DNA of 64,000 bases, from positions 124,001 through 188,000 of the forward strand of contig CALEDH010000001.1 of assembly GCA_937949785.1 (NCBI GenBank), in the 5' to 3' direction. Source of the DNA: an uncultured Sulfolobales archaeon. GTDB taxonomy: Archaea; Thermoproteota; Thermoprotei_A; Sulfolobales; NBVN01. Each line of letters begins with the position of its first letter. The first letter of the stretch is position 1. Both the position numbers and the translations under genes were made by a program. This document shows positions 54,493-62,610 of this stretch, piece by piece. The notes below the pieces were generated by a model, which was not told the DNA's origin, searched no databases, and worked only from the letters and a program-made list of their open reading frames with translations.

Positions 54493-55065
54493 ATGATGTC
54501 CGTGATACCATCCTCAGATGAGATTAAGAGGTTGAGATTAACTGCTGGGCTAACGCAGAAAGAACTGGCTAAGTTAGCTGGTGTAAGCCAATCATTAATA
54601 GCTAGGATTGAGAAAGGTAACGTCAACCCCCGAATGAATACCTTAAAGAAGATCTTAGATGTAATTAATAAAGCATCAAAAAATGATGAGATTGTAGAGA
54701 AAATTATGACAACCCCCGTAATATCGGTCTACGTTGACACATCGCTATCGCAAATCATAGACATCATGGACTCTAAAGGTATTTCACAAGTCCCAGTACT
54801 TAATAAAAATAATAGAGTTGTAGGTATGATATATGAATCAACACTAGTAAAAACGTTAAAAACGAGGAAGGACCTAAAAAAATTAACGGCATTAGACGTT
54901 ATTGAAGCACCACCGCCGCAAGTACCTAAAGAAACACCTATACCATCTATTGAATCACTACTACTCATCTACCCAGCAGTACTAGTCATCGATAAAAATG
55001 GGATAAACGGAATAGTAACAAAGATAGACCTAATAAGGTATTATATAAGGACCTCAAACACATAG
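54493..55065 (+). CDS. XRE-type HTH regulator with CBS domains
   Basis: A 190-residue protein. An N-terminal cro/XRE HTH (about 9-60, TQKELAKLAGVSQSLIARIEKG) precedes two CBS motifs (about 70-125 and 135-187, MTTPVISVYVDTSLSQIIDIM). CBS pairs bind adenine nucleotides, so this may link transcription to energy state. Adjacent and divergent to the por operon, which is a likely target but not proven. ATG start, leaderless. Confidence 0.8.
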   Translation: MMSVIPSSDEIKRLRLTAGLTQKELAKLAGVSQSLIARIEKGNVNPRMNTLKKILDVINKASKNDEIVEKIMTTPVISVYVDTSLSQIIDIMDSKGISQVPVLNKNNRVVGMIYESTLVKTLKTRKDLKKLTALDVIEAPPPQVPKETPIPSIESLLLIYPAVLVIDKNGINGIVTKIDLIRYYIRTSNT

Positions 55066-55071
55066 TACTAA

Positions 55072-55461
55072 GTGGGACTTAAAACCCACTCCACCAGAAA
55101 TAGAGGGGTCAAATAAAATATATAGGAAAGTAAAAACATCGTTAAATACAATAGCTAACCAAGACCCCTGAAGTTCATGTGGAACAAGTAGAAATTAAAA
55201 TGTAAGATATAGTTATACTACGTAGTAAGTAGGTTAGGACTGTTTGTATAATTATCTCTAAATCAATATTAAACCATTATTAAGTAGGTTTAATTATTCC
55301 TAAGGAACTATCTACTTATCTACTATCATATCATTCTCCATAAGAACTTAAGGGGTGTCTATCATGTTTACAGCTGTAGTTAGGGTAACACTACATCATC
55401 ACTCTCTATTGTTATGTTGATATGTGGGATTTAAGTGGGTTGTAAATGAAATAGAGGGGTC
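55072..55461. repeat. Direct repeat pair in the 398-bp gap before tiaS
   Basis: Unit A (55072-55110) and unit B (55424-55461) share GTGGGA[C/T]TTAA at one end and GAAATAGAGGGGTC at the other, same orientation, with a variable middle and 313 bp between. No gene is seen in the gap. The repeat could be a regulatory site, a leftover of an insertion or a solitary CRISPR-like relic. There are no regular spacers, so I do not call CRISPR. Confidence 0.5.
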
Positions 55462-55463
55462 TT

Positions 55464-56795
55464 TTATACGCTGTAAATCCAATGATTTATTGGCTTCACA
55501 AAATTACATCTTCTCTCTCTACCATATCTACGTGGAGGTTTTGTTAGATGTTTCATAGCCCTTATATTTGTTATATATGATTTCCCCACATCTTCAACTA
55601 CCTTAATAACCTCCTTACTCAGGTCTTTTGTTCTAAAGCCACATCTCTTACATTTAAATCCTTTGTTAGTGCCTGCAGATGTCATACGTTTGCCGCAGTG
55701 AGGGCATATCGGGTTACGTTCGTATATACGGATTCTCTCTTTTACGAAGATCTTCTCGACGTTAATAACATTAGTTAAATCACTCCACTGCTTCACCGAG
55801 CCACATATTATTACTTCATCACCAATATTTAGTTTTCTCACTTCTCTTGGTAGTGACGTCTCCTTGTAGAATATTGAGTATAGAGGGGGGTTATCATTAA
55901 TTTTCACAATGATATCACCACCTCTTAGAATTGTAGGTTTTGATTTTAATGACACCTCCACACATAACGTCCTATATGTCCGTACCTCATCTAGGTCCCT
56001 TTTAATTAGGTGTGAGTCCGTACCCTGATTACTTCTGAAAACCATATAACCGCTAAGGTCTTCACATATCTTCAACTCCTTGAAATACTTTATAAGTACT
56101 TCAGGGTCTTCCCCTCTAATACCGAGTAATACTGGGTCGTATCCATGCGGTGTTATGAGCATTACATCACCTTCATAATCGTAGTTATTAAATACGTAAT
56201 CCCCATACTTTAGATCTACTTCCTTCACAGACTCTTTATCCACACATCTACTACTCCCATTAATCAAGCCACGGTAAGCTATTAACTCATAAGTACAGTC
56301 CGAGTTTTGGGTCCATCCAATAGCTGCGAGGGCCCCTATAACACCTCTGGAAATTCCTATGGGGAGTATTAAATTACGTACCTCGTTCATAACGTTCCTC
56401 ACATAATCTATATGTACGTAGTCTGTTAACGCCTTTACATATAATTTATTAAGTATTTCCGGTACGTCACCTACTATAACGGCTAGACCCGGCTCACAGC
56501 CACCACCATCTTCATAACTCGATACATAACTTTCTAACATATTTCTTATTAGTTTGATTATAAGTTCTTCACAATCTTTTGGAACCGAAATCCTTAACGC
56601 TACTGCACCATTCCCTCTAGTTTTAAACGGTATTGATGGGTTTAACCTAACTAGGTTCGGGTAGTCTATGAATTCTACATCCACAGATTTCAACAATTCC
56701 CTAACTACGTTATATGTGAAATGTGTTGTACATCCATTAAACTGAGAGTCTATATCGTCAAACCCTATATGAAGCGTTACTCTCCAATCATTCAT
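55464..56795 (-). CDS. tiaS: TiaS, tRNA-Ile2 agmatidine synthetase
   Basis: A 443-residue ATP-dependent enzyme that attaches agmatine to C34 of tRNA-Ile2 (CAT anticodon). Motifs: HIGFDDIDS near residue 9 (NTP-binding region), RTRGNGAVAL-like segment, GGCEPGLAVI near residue 98, an OB-fold and a C-terminal zinc ribbon (CPHCG and CKRCG). A fitting substrate is the CAT tRNA at 33117. ATG start, with the AsnC-like gene upstream. Confidence 0.93.
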   Translation of the reverse strand: MNDWRVTLHIGFDDIDSQFNGCTTHFTYNVVRELLKSVDVEFIDYPNLVRLNPSIPFKTRGNGAVALRISVPKDCEELIIKLIRNMLESYVSSYEDGGGCEPGLAVIVGDVPEILNKLYVKALTDYVHIDYVRNVMNEVRNLILPIGISRGVIGALAAIGWTQNSDCTYELIAYRGLINGSSRCVDKESVKEVDLKYGDYVFNNYDYEGDVMLITPHGYDPVLLGIRGEDPEVLIKYFKELKICEDLSGYMVFRSNQGTDSHLIKRDLDEVRTYRTLCVEVSLKSKPTILRGGDIIVKINDNPPLYSIFYKETSLPREVRKLNIGDEVIICGSVKQWSDLTNVINVEKIFVKERIRIYERNPICPHCGKRMTSAGTNKGFKCKRCGFRTKDLSKEVIKVVEDVGKSYITNIRAMKHLTKPPRRYGRERRCNFVKPINHWIYSV

Positions 56796-56811
56796 TTAAT
56801 ATCATCGTAAA

Positions 56812-57057
56812 CTACTTACGGACCTTACCCTCAACGACGATCATGGTGAGCGTTGACCTAACTTTAGATATCTTCCTTATCCTATTTGATATTATGTCCT
56901 TAAGTTCCTCAGTCGTAGGAGCGTTTATCTTGATGACTAGGTCGTAAACACCGTAGACAACATATGCTTCGGATACACCCTCTATATTTGACAGTAGGTT
57001 AAGGACTTCCTCCTCAGAACCTATATCTGTATTTATGAGAACTATGGCTTCAGGCAT
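56812..57057 (-). CDS. Stand-alone AsnC/Lrp ligand-binding (RAM) domain protein
   Basis: An 81-residue protein equal to the C-terminal effector-binding domain of Lrp/AsnC regulators, without HTH: beta-alpha-beta-beta-alpha-beta with a GVYDLVIKINA segment. Such proteins may assemble with full-length regulators. ATG preceded by GGGGA. It precedes tiaS by 16 bp and could be co-transcribed. Confidence 0.8.
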   Translation of the reverse strand: MPEAIVLINTDIGSEEEVLNLLSNIEGVSEAYVVYGVYDLVIKINAPTTEELKDIISNRIRKISKVRSTLTMIVVEGKVRK

Positions 57058-57116
57058 TAAATCCCCATATAGACTTACATTATATATTTATAAGTTTTTT
57101 AATAATTTAAGGTTGG

Positions 57117-57641
57117 ATGGTTAAGGTATTCATCGTTAGTTATAGGCATGATGACCCTAAGAAATGCTCGGCTCTTAAGATGGTTAAACTAGGTTACGCT
57201 GTTAAGGTAAGTAATTTAAACCACCTACCTAAGAATTGCTTGATCTTAAATCCTTTTTCCAACACAATACTCACACCCTTAGATAGGGAACTTATAGGTA
57301 GGTACGGTCTTACAGTCATAGATGTTTCGTGGGAAGAAGGATTAGAAATACTTAAGAGGTTGAGCAAGACTAAGAGACCTCAGAGGATACTCCCATTACT
57401 ATTAGCTGGTAATCCAATAAACTATGCGGTTCCAACTAAGTTAAGTAGTTTGGAGGCAGTGACCGCTGCATTATATATAACCGGGTTTAAAGACCTCTCA
57501 CTTAAGATCTTATCATCAATTAAATGGGGGCACACGTTCTACGAATTAAATAAGAACCTATTAGAACTATACTCACAATGCACATCAATCCATGAAGTAA
57601 TTAAGATTCAAGAAGAAGTGATTAGGAAGATAAATCGTTGA
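57117..57641 (+). CDS. tsr3: Tsr3-type rRNA aminocarboxypropyltransferase (DUF367)
   Basis: Transfers the 3-amino-3-carboxypropyl group of SAM to a pseudouridine-derived nucleotide of 16S rRNA. A 174-residue protein with the DVSWEEG motif, RILPLLLAGNPINYAVPTKLSSLEA-type core near 98-122, and WGHTFYELNKNLLELY toward the end. ATG start. Followed 30 bp later by the RNase P RNA gene, whose TATA box lies in its 3' end. Confidence 0.9.
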   Translation: MVKVFIVSYRHDDPKKCSALKMVKLGYAVKVSNLNHLPKNCLILNPFSNTILTPLDRELIGRYGLTVIDVSWEEGLEILKRLSKTKRPQRILPLLLAGNPINYAVPTKLSSLEAVTAALYITGFKDLSLKILSSIKWGHTFYELNKNLLELYSQCTSIHEVIKIQEEVIRKINR

Positions 57642-57671
57642 AAACTTATCAACTCCGATACAGTTAAGAAC

Positions 57672-58002
57672 ATGCGGTCCGGAGCTGGCTGGTGGTTACG
57701 GGGCCCCCTGAGGAAACTCCGTCCTCCGCACAGCACCGGAACCTCGTAAGAGGTGTGGGGAGACCTACGGCAACGGCACAGAAACGACACGTCCCACATC
57801 GAATGTCTATGATGCGGTGAGGGTTAGGTAGTAATACCTAACCAGTAACCCGCTGAGTATGATGTGGGGTGCGTTGAAACGGCCGACCTCCGGGGAGTAA
57901 GGCCAAGCAGTACCGATGAATGCTGTGTGAGGTACGGGTAGGCCGCTAAGCCTAATACCACCGCAGTACAGAAGACGGGTTATAGCCAGCACCGGACCGC
58001 AT
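57672..58002 (+). ncRNA. rnpB: RNase P RNA
   Basis: Catalytic RNA that matures tRNA 5' ends. Its P1 stem is formed by ATGCGGTCCGGAGCTGGC (57672-57689) and its complement at 57985-58002, with one mismatch in 18. A CR-I-like GAGGAAACTCC is at 57710-57720 and a CR-V-like ACAGAAGACGGGTTATA at 57968-57984. Length 331 nt is normal for an archaeal type A RNA. A TATA-like AACTTATC lies about 25 nt upstream, inside the end of tsr3. Confidence 0.93.
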
Positions 58003-58027
58003 GTTAGGAATGTTGGCAAACCCCGCA

Positions 58028-58074
58028 GATTGTTAATCATGTAGAGCCAGCTCTGCTGGGATGGTTTAACAATC
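58028..58074. other. Hairpin element downstream of RNase P RNA
   Basis: GATTGTTAA (58028-58036) pairs perfectly with TTAACAATC (58066-58074). Inside, CCAGC-TCT-GCTGG (58047-58059) forms a second stem, and asymmetric loops separate the two. It looks like a small structured RNA (H/ACA-like shape) or a processing/termination site. A strong TATA (ATATATATAAG, about 58079-58090) for the next unit follows directly. Confidence 0.4.
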
Positions 58075-58156
58075 AATAATATATATAAGCTCGCTACTAA
58101 TTTAATCTCGGTGTATTGAAAATAGGATATGTATTCGTAGGTTATGGGTGTATGTA

Positions 58157-58216
58157 ATGGTTAGTCAAACACAGGTAGTTTTAGTTAAATCATGTGATTG
58201 TACGGTGATATGTTGA
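58157..58216 (+). CDS. Tiny ORF, 19 aa, upstream of TRAM gene
   Basis: ATG at 58157 lies 6 nt after GGGTG and overlaps the stop of a still smaller frame (58116-58157) as TAATG. Its TGA overlaps an ATG-TTG of the next frame. The peptide is hydrophobic with three Cys in its last seven residues (SCDCTVIC). It may be a translated leader or the result of a frame error; I see no relative. Low certainty. Confidence 0.25.
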   Translation: MVSQTQVVLVKSCDCTVIC

Positions 58217-58287
58217 CTAAGTACAGGAGTTATAAAAACATATATAACGTTGATGTAAAGAGGTTCAGTATCTACAATAATAACAAC

Positions 58288-58497
58288 ATGGATAGGAATA
58301 AAGTAAGTGTAGGTGATGAGATAGACGTCTTAGTAAGGGAAATAGATGATAACGGTAGGGGTGTGGGATTCTATAAAGGTTATAGGGTTTTAGTGCCTAA
58401 GGGGTTCGTAAACGAGAAGGTTAGGGTTAGAATTATAAAGATCTTTGATGAGGGTTTGCAAGGTGTCATAGTTCATAGGTATAATTCCTCAGATTAA
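58288..58497 (+). CDS. TRAM-domain RNA-binding protein
   Basis: A 69-residue single TRAM (OB-fold) domain: VSVGDEIDVLVREIDDNGRG, VLVPKGFVNEKVRVRI and a final GVIVHRYN. In archaea such proteins act as RNA chaperones. I chose the ATG at 58288 because a TATA (TTATAAAAACATATATAA, about 58232-58247) lies upstream within the longer frame starting at 58198. The longer form is possible. Confidence 0.8.
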   Translation: MDRNKVSVGDEIDVLVREIDDNGRGVGFYKGYRVLVPKGFVNEKVRVRIIKIFDEGLQGVIVHRYNSSD

Positions 58498-58558
58498 TGT
58501 AATGCCTATATTTATTTAAAAATAAGTCTTAAAGAACAATTTAAACTAGGTAGGGTGG

Positions 58559-59557
58559 ATGTCGTCCCAAACGCTTACTGAATTATTATGGGTTGAGAAG
58601 TACAGGCCGAGAACGCTTCCTGAAATCGTAAACCAGGAGGATGTTATTAAGAGGTTGCAGCAATTTATTAAGGAAAAGAACATACCTCACCTACTCTTCG
58701 CAGGGCCTCCGGGGACGGGGAAAACCACAGCTGCACACGCGCTTGCCCACGACCTCTACGGATCTGATTATAGGATGTATATGTTAGAGCTTAACGCGTC
58801 TGATGAACGAGGTATTGACGTTATCAGGGGTAAGGTTAAGGAGTTTTCTAGGAGTAGGTTACCGGTTAACATTCCCTTCAAGATAATATTACTTGATGAG
58901 TCTGATAATATGACTGCAGACGCTCAACAAGCGCTTAGAAGGCTTATGGAGATGTATGTTGACGTCACACGTTTCATTTTAATAGCGAACTACCCAAGTA
59001 AGATCATAGAGCCAATACAGTCTAGATGCGCCGTATTTAGGTTCATACCGCTTAGGAAGGATGATGTTATTAGGAGGTTAAGATGGATCTGTATGAATGA
59101 AGGTATTAGATGTGATGAGGAGGCTTTAGAACTCATATACGAAATCTCCGAAGGTGATATGAGGAAATCTATAAACGTATTGCAAGCATCAGCAAGTCTA
59201 GGTGATGTTAACGTATCAAACGTCTTTAAAGTCGTTGGGTTAGCTCATCCAAAGGAGGTTAGGGAAATGATACGGTTAGCTCTTGAAGGTAAATTCATGG
59301 AGGCCAGAGATAGGCTACGTGAGCTTATGATAACTTACGGTCTTTCAGGGACGGATATAATTAAGCAGGTTCATAAGGAGATATTCGGGACGGAGTTAAC
59401 GATACCTGAGCCATTAAGGGTTGAAATAGCTGATTACTTAGGTGAGATACAGTTTAGGTTAGTTGAAGGAGCTGATGAGGAAATACAGTTAAGCGCTTTA
59501 ATATCTAAGTTAGCATTGCTTGGAAGAGCTGCTAAGACGGTGAAGACTACGAAGTGA
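58559..59557 (+). CDS. rfcS: Replication factor C small subunit
   Basis: Clamp-loader AAA+ subunit of 332 residues. WVEKYRPRTLPEIVNQE near the N-terminus, Walker A GPPGTGKTT near 49-57, a LDESDNMTADAQQALRR segment and SRCAVFRF (arginine finger) are typical. A TAGGTAGGGTGG run precedes the ATG. It forms an operon with rfcL, 13 bp downstream. No intein. Confidence 0.97.
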   Translation: MSSQTLTELLWVEKYRPRTLPEIVNQEDVIKRLQQFIKEKNIPHLLFAGPPGTGKTTAAHALAHDLYGSDYRMYMLELNASDERGIDVIRGKVKEFSRSRLPVNIPFKIILLDESDNMTADAQQALRRLMEMYVDVTRFILIANYPSKIIEPIQSRCAVFRFIPLRKDDVIRRLRWICMNEGIRCDEEALELIYEISEGDMRKSINVLQASASLGDVNVSNVFKVVGLAHPKEVREMIRLALEGKFMEARDRLRELMITYGLSGTDIIKQVHKEIFGTELTIPEPLRVEIADYLGEIQFRLVEGADEEIQLSALISKLALLGRAAKTVKTTK

Positions 59558-59570
59558 TGGGGCTAGTATT

Positions 59571-60956
59571 TTGAGGAAATTACCTTGGATAATAAAGTAT
59601 AGGCCTAAGAAGTTAGATGATGTGGTTAACCAGGAGAAGGCTAAGGAAAAACTAACTAAGTGGGTAGAGCTATGGCTTAAAGGAATACCTGAGGAGAAGG
59701 CGGTACTACTTTATGGACCGCCTGGATGTGGGAAGACAAGTTTAACAGAGGCATTAGCAAATGAGTATAGGTTAGAGTTTATTGAGATGAATGCAAGTGA
59801 TTATAGGAGGAAGGTTGACTTAGATAGGATAGTTAGGACAGCAGCACTTCAAAGGAGCTTTACTGGGAAGGTTAAGTTAATACTGTTAGACGAGGTTGAC
59901 GGCATATCTGGAACAGCTGATATCGGTGCTTTAGAGGCTATTTTAGATATAATTAACGTTGCGAAGAACCCCATAGTGATGACAGCAAACGACCCATGGG
60001 ATCCTAAGTTAAGACCTCTGAGGGATGTTGTGGTGATGGTTGAGTTCCGGAGGCTTACAAAAACAGATGTTAGGAAGGTACTTAATAGGATATGCGGTGA
60101 TGAGAAGTTAGTATGTGAAGAAGATGCTGTAGACCTCATAGCTGAGAGGTGTGAAGGTGATTTAAGGTCAGCTATCAACGATTTAGAAGCGGTGTCTGAA
60201 GGTTACGGTAAGGTCACATTAGAATTAGTTAAGAATATGCTGAGGCAGAGGGATAGGGATTACCCACCATTCGATGTTGTTAGGAAGATCTTCATATCTA
60301 AGTATGCATGGCAAGCTAAGCAGGCCGTGCAACAAACAGATCTGACACCGGACGAACTCATCCAATGGATTAACGAGAACCTACCTAGGCAAATCTCAGA
60401 CCCTGAAGACCTATGGCGTGCTTATGACTATCTCTCTAAGGCGGACTTATATATGGGTAGGATCGTTAAAACCGGTAATTGGGATTTGCTTCCTTACGCC
60501 ATAGAATTGATGTCTGCAGGTGTTTCGCTGTCAGTAATTAACGATGTTAAAGGTAAGTATAGGTGGGTTAAGTACAATTTCCCTCAGAAGGTATTAATAG
60601 CAGCTAAAACTAAGGAGAGTAGGCAATTAAGAGACAGCTTAGCTGAGGTATTGGCCAAGCATTTAAACATATCTAAAGCTGTCTCTAAGTCTGACGTCAT
60701 CCCATTCATTAAAGTGATTTTCGACTCAAACCCTGAAATCGCGGCTAAGCTTGCATTAGGTTTAAACATATCGGAAAGCATGGTTAGGTATCTATCACCG
60801 CAGAATTCATCTAAGATCATAGAGCTAGTAAATAAGTTTAAAGTCGAGGCTGGTAAGAAGGCAGAGAGGTTAAAGCGTGAGAAAATTAGTGAAAGGAAGT
60901 TAGGTGTTAAAAGTAGGTCAGGGACTTTGGATAACTACTTCACAGGTAACCCTTAA
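59571..60956 (+). CDS. rfcL: Replication factor C large subunit
   Basis: The 461-residue partner of RfcS in loading PCNA. It has WIIKYRPKKLDDVVNQEKA, Walker [10 protein letters not shown] near residue 48-56, LDEVDGIS, and a C-terminal extension that ends in a PIP-box-like GTLDNYF, the PCNA-binding signal. TTG start. It converges with the HTH gene. Confidence 0.96.
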   Translation: MRKLPWIIKYRPKKLDDVVNQEKAKEKLTKWVELWLKGIPEEKAVLLYGPPGCGKTSLTEALANEYRLEFIEMNASDYRRKVDLDRIVRTAALQRSFTGKVKLILLDEVDGISGTADIGALEAILDIINVAKNPIVMTANDPWDPKLRPLRDVVVMVEFRRLTKTDVRKVLNRICGDEKLVCEEDAVDLIAERCEGDLRSAINDLEAVSEGYGKVTLELVKNMLRQRDRDYPPFDVVRKIFISKYAWQAKQAVQQTDLTPDELIQWINENLPRQISDPEDLWRAYDYLSKADLYMGRIVKTGNWDLLPYAIELMSAGVSLSVINDVKGKYRWVKYNFPQKVLIAAKTKESRQLRDSLAEVLAKHLNISKAVSKSDVIPFIKVIFDSNPEIAAKLALGLNISESMVRYLSPQNSSKIIELVNKFKVEAGKKAERLKREKISERKLGVKSRSGTLDNYFTGNP

Positions 60957-60961
60957 CCCAC

Positions 60962-61222
60962 CTACTCATTTAAAACTCTTAACATCTCCTCTATGTACCT
61001 AACACGTGGGTCAACCCAATTAGGTCTGTAGATCTTAACCCTACCCAATTTTATCTCCTCAATAATGTTACATGATTTTAAGTAGTCAATATGCTTACTG
61101 ACTAATACGTAGTTTAACCCTGTTTCCTTAATTATTGATGTTAGGTTTATCTCTCCACGGAGTAAAATAACCTTAAGCACCTTAACCCTACCCTTACTAG
61201 AGAATATGTCCTCAAAACTCAT
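60962..61222 (-). CDS. ArsR-like winged-helix protein
   Basis: An 86-residue single winged-helix domain: RGEINLTSIIKETGLNYVLVSKHIDYLKSCNII with a basic wing (EIKLGRVKIYRPN). A probable DNA-binding regulator. Its ATG touches the orc1 paralogue's stop, so the two are translated from the same mRNA; a role in replication control is possible but unproven. Confidence 0.68.
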   Translation of the reverse strand: MSFEDIFSSKGRVKVLKVILLRGEINLTSIIKETGLNYVLVSKHIDYLKSCNIIEEIKLGRVKIYRPNWVDPRVRYIEEMLRVLNE

Positions 61223-62478
61223 TAGCTATCACTACCCTCATATACCATCTTAACTTTAAGCAACTCATCAATCTTAGACTTAACAACGCCTAAAGGCGCT
61301 AAACTTATTGATATATACGTACTTCTCCCCTTTCTACCTTTCACTGCTGTTGAAGAGATTAGAATTCCCAACTTCCTTAAACTTACTATATACTCATAAA
61401 GTTTTGTATGCTTTCTAGGCTCAACACCGCACTCCTCACACAGCCGGTGATATATCTCTTCAACCACACCGGTGTTTACGTAGGGTTCCCCACTCTTCAT
61501 TAACGCGATCACTATAGCCTTCAACGTAAGGAGTTCATGGAAGCTTAGGTATGGTAGCGTATCATTTAACATCACAGCGGATGGCTCAACTATTGAGCAG
61601 GCTTTTCTAACATGGTCTAATGAAATATTCATAACACCTTCTCTTTCAGCAGTCTCACCAGCTATTAAAAGTATCTCAAGTGCGGCTCTAGCGCTTCCAG
61701 GACCACCTTTATCAATACCGACAACATCAGATATGTATTGTAGGATGTCATCGGAAACCGCGCCCTCAAATATGGCTTCATCAGCTCTAAGCTTAAGTAT
61801 GTCATATAGTTCATATGAACTATAGGGGTTGAACATCACTAGGTTCTTCATCAGGTAGGACTCCGTGGTTGGGTCTAGCATTGATAGTGAGGTGGCGGAC
61901 TTACTTATGAATATAAAGTTTAACCTCTTAACCTTGTCTGGGAATTCATCATACACTCTAACTAGGAAGTATACGGCGTCGCTTCCTGCGACACTGATGA
62001 AGTAGTCAAACTCATCTAAGGTTGCTATTACGTACATGTTCTCACTATCTACTAACTCTAACATGTAGTTGAGGACTTCCCTCACCGATAAACCCCTCTG
62101 AGGTATTGGAAGTCTTAACTGCTTTACAACCTCGTTTACAACTTCAAACAGCGTACGGTCTCTATGGCAGTTTACGTGGACATAATTTACATTTAACCCC
62201 CTCTTCCTAGCTATCTGCGTAAATTCCTTACCGAATATTCTAGCGGTAGCGGTCTTACCAGTACCAATACCGCCGATTACTAAGGCCTTATGGCTTATGG
62301 CCCCAGGCGTTAGAAGTATGGGTTTAAAGATACTTGTTAGCGTTTTTAATTCGTTCTCCCTATGGGGGAGTGAACTAGGTAAGTATTCTGGGTATAGTTT
62401 CTCCTTGCTCTTAAATAAAGTTATTTTATTTAATTCACTTTCAATTATGTTACGAATATCACTCAATAGTTTCACCAA
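61222..62478 (-). CDS. Orc1/Cdc6 paralogue
   Basis: A 418-residue AAA+ protein with Walker A GGIGTGKT near residues 67-74, a TLDEFDYF Walker B-like motif, and a C-terminal winged helix. Compared with the Orc1 at 2150 the Walker B is variant (DEFD for DEVD). The ISR region reads RLPIPQRGLSVREV. The start may be the TTG at 62478 or the TTG at 62466, the latter 5 nt after GGTGA. A candidate origin is the 132-bp upstream gap, which repeats GTAAGGT three times. Confidence 0.9.
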   Translation of the reverse strand: MVKLLSDIRNIIESELNKITLFKSKEKLYPEYLPSSLPHRENELKTLTSIFKPILLTPGAISHKALVIGGIGTGKTATARIFGKEFTQIARKRGLNVNYVHVNCHRDRTLFEVVNEVVKQLRLPIPQRGLSVREVLNYMLELVDSENMYVIATLDEFDYFISVAGSDAVYFLVRVYDEFPDKVKRLNFIFISKSATSLSMLDPTTESYLMKNLVMFNPYSSYELYDILKLRADEAIFEGAVSDDILQYISDVVGIDKGGPGSARAALEILLIAGETAEREGVMNISLDHVRKACSIVEPSAVMLNDTLPYLSFHELLTLKAIVIALMKSGEPYVNTGVVEEIYHRLCEECGVEPRKHTKLYEYIVSLRKLGILISSTAVKGRKGRSTYISISLAPLGVVKSKIDELLKVKMVYEGSDS

Positions 62479-62610
62479 ACTTAACTACTACGTTATTCTC
62501 TATGGTAATACTATATTAGTTTTAATCCTACCTGGATACGGTCTCATATTGTAAGGTAGAGGGGATTGTAAGGTGGTGTTTAGGATAAAATTTGAAATAA
62601 CGTAAGGTAT

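Noticed and set aside
55072-55461. CRISPR array
   Set aside because: Only two units, with different middles and a 313-bp gap; there are no regular spacers or cas genes.
57672-58002. SRP RNA
   Set aside because: The conserved blocks are those of RNase P RNA, and no SRP tetraloop domain is seen.
57807-58076. 89-aa and 63-aa minus-strand frames at the tsr3-TRAM gap
   Set aside because: They are antisense to RNase P RNA; the paired P1 stem and CR-I/CR-V motifs explain the conservation.
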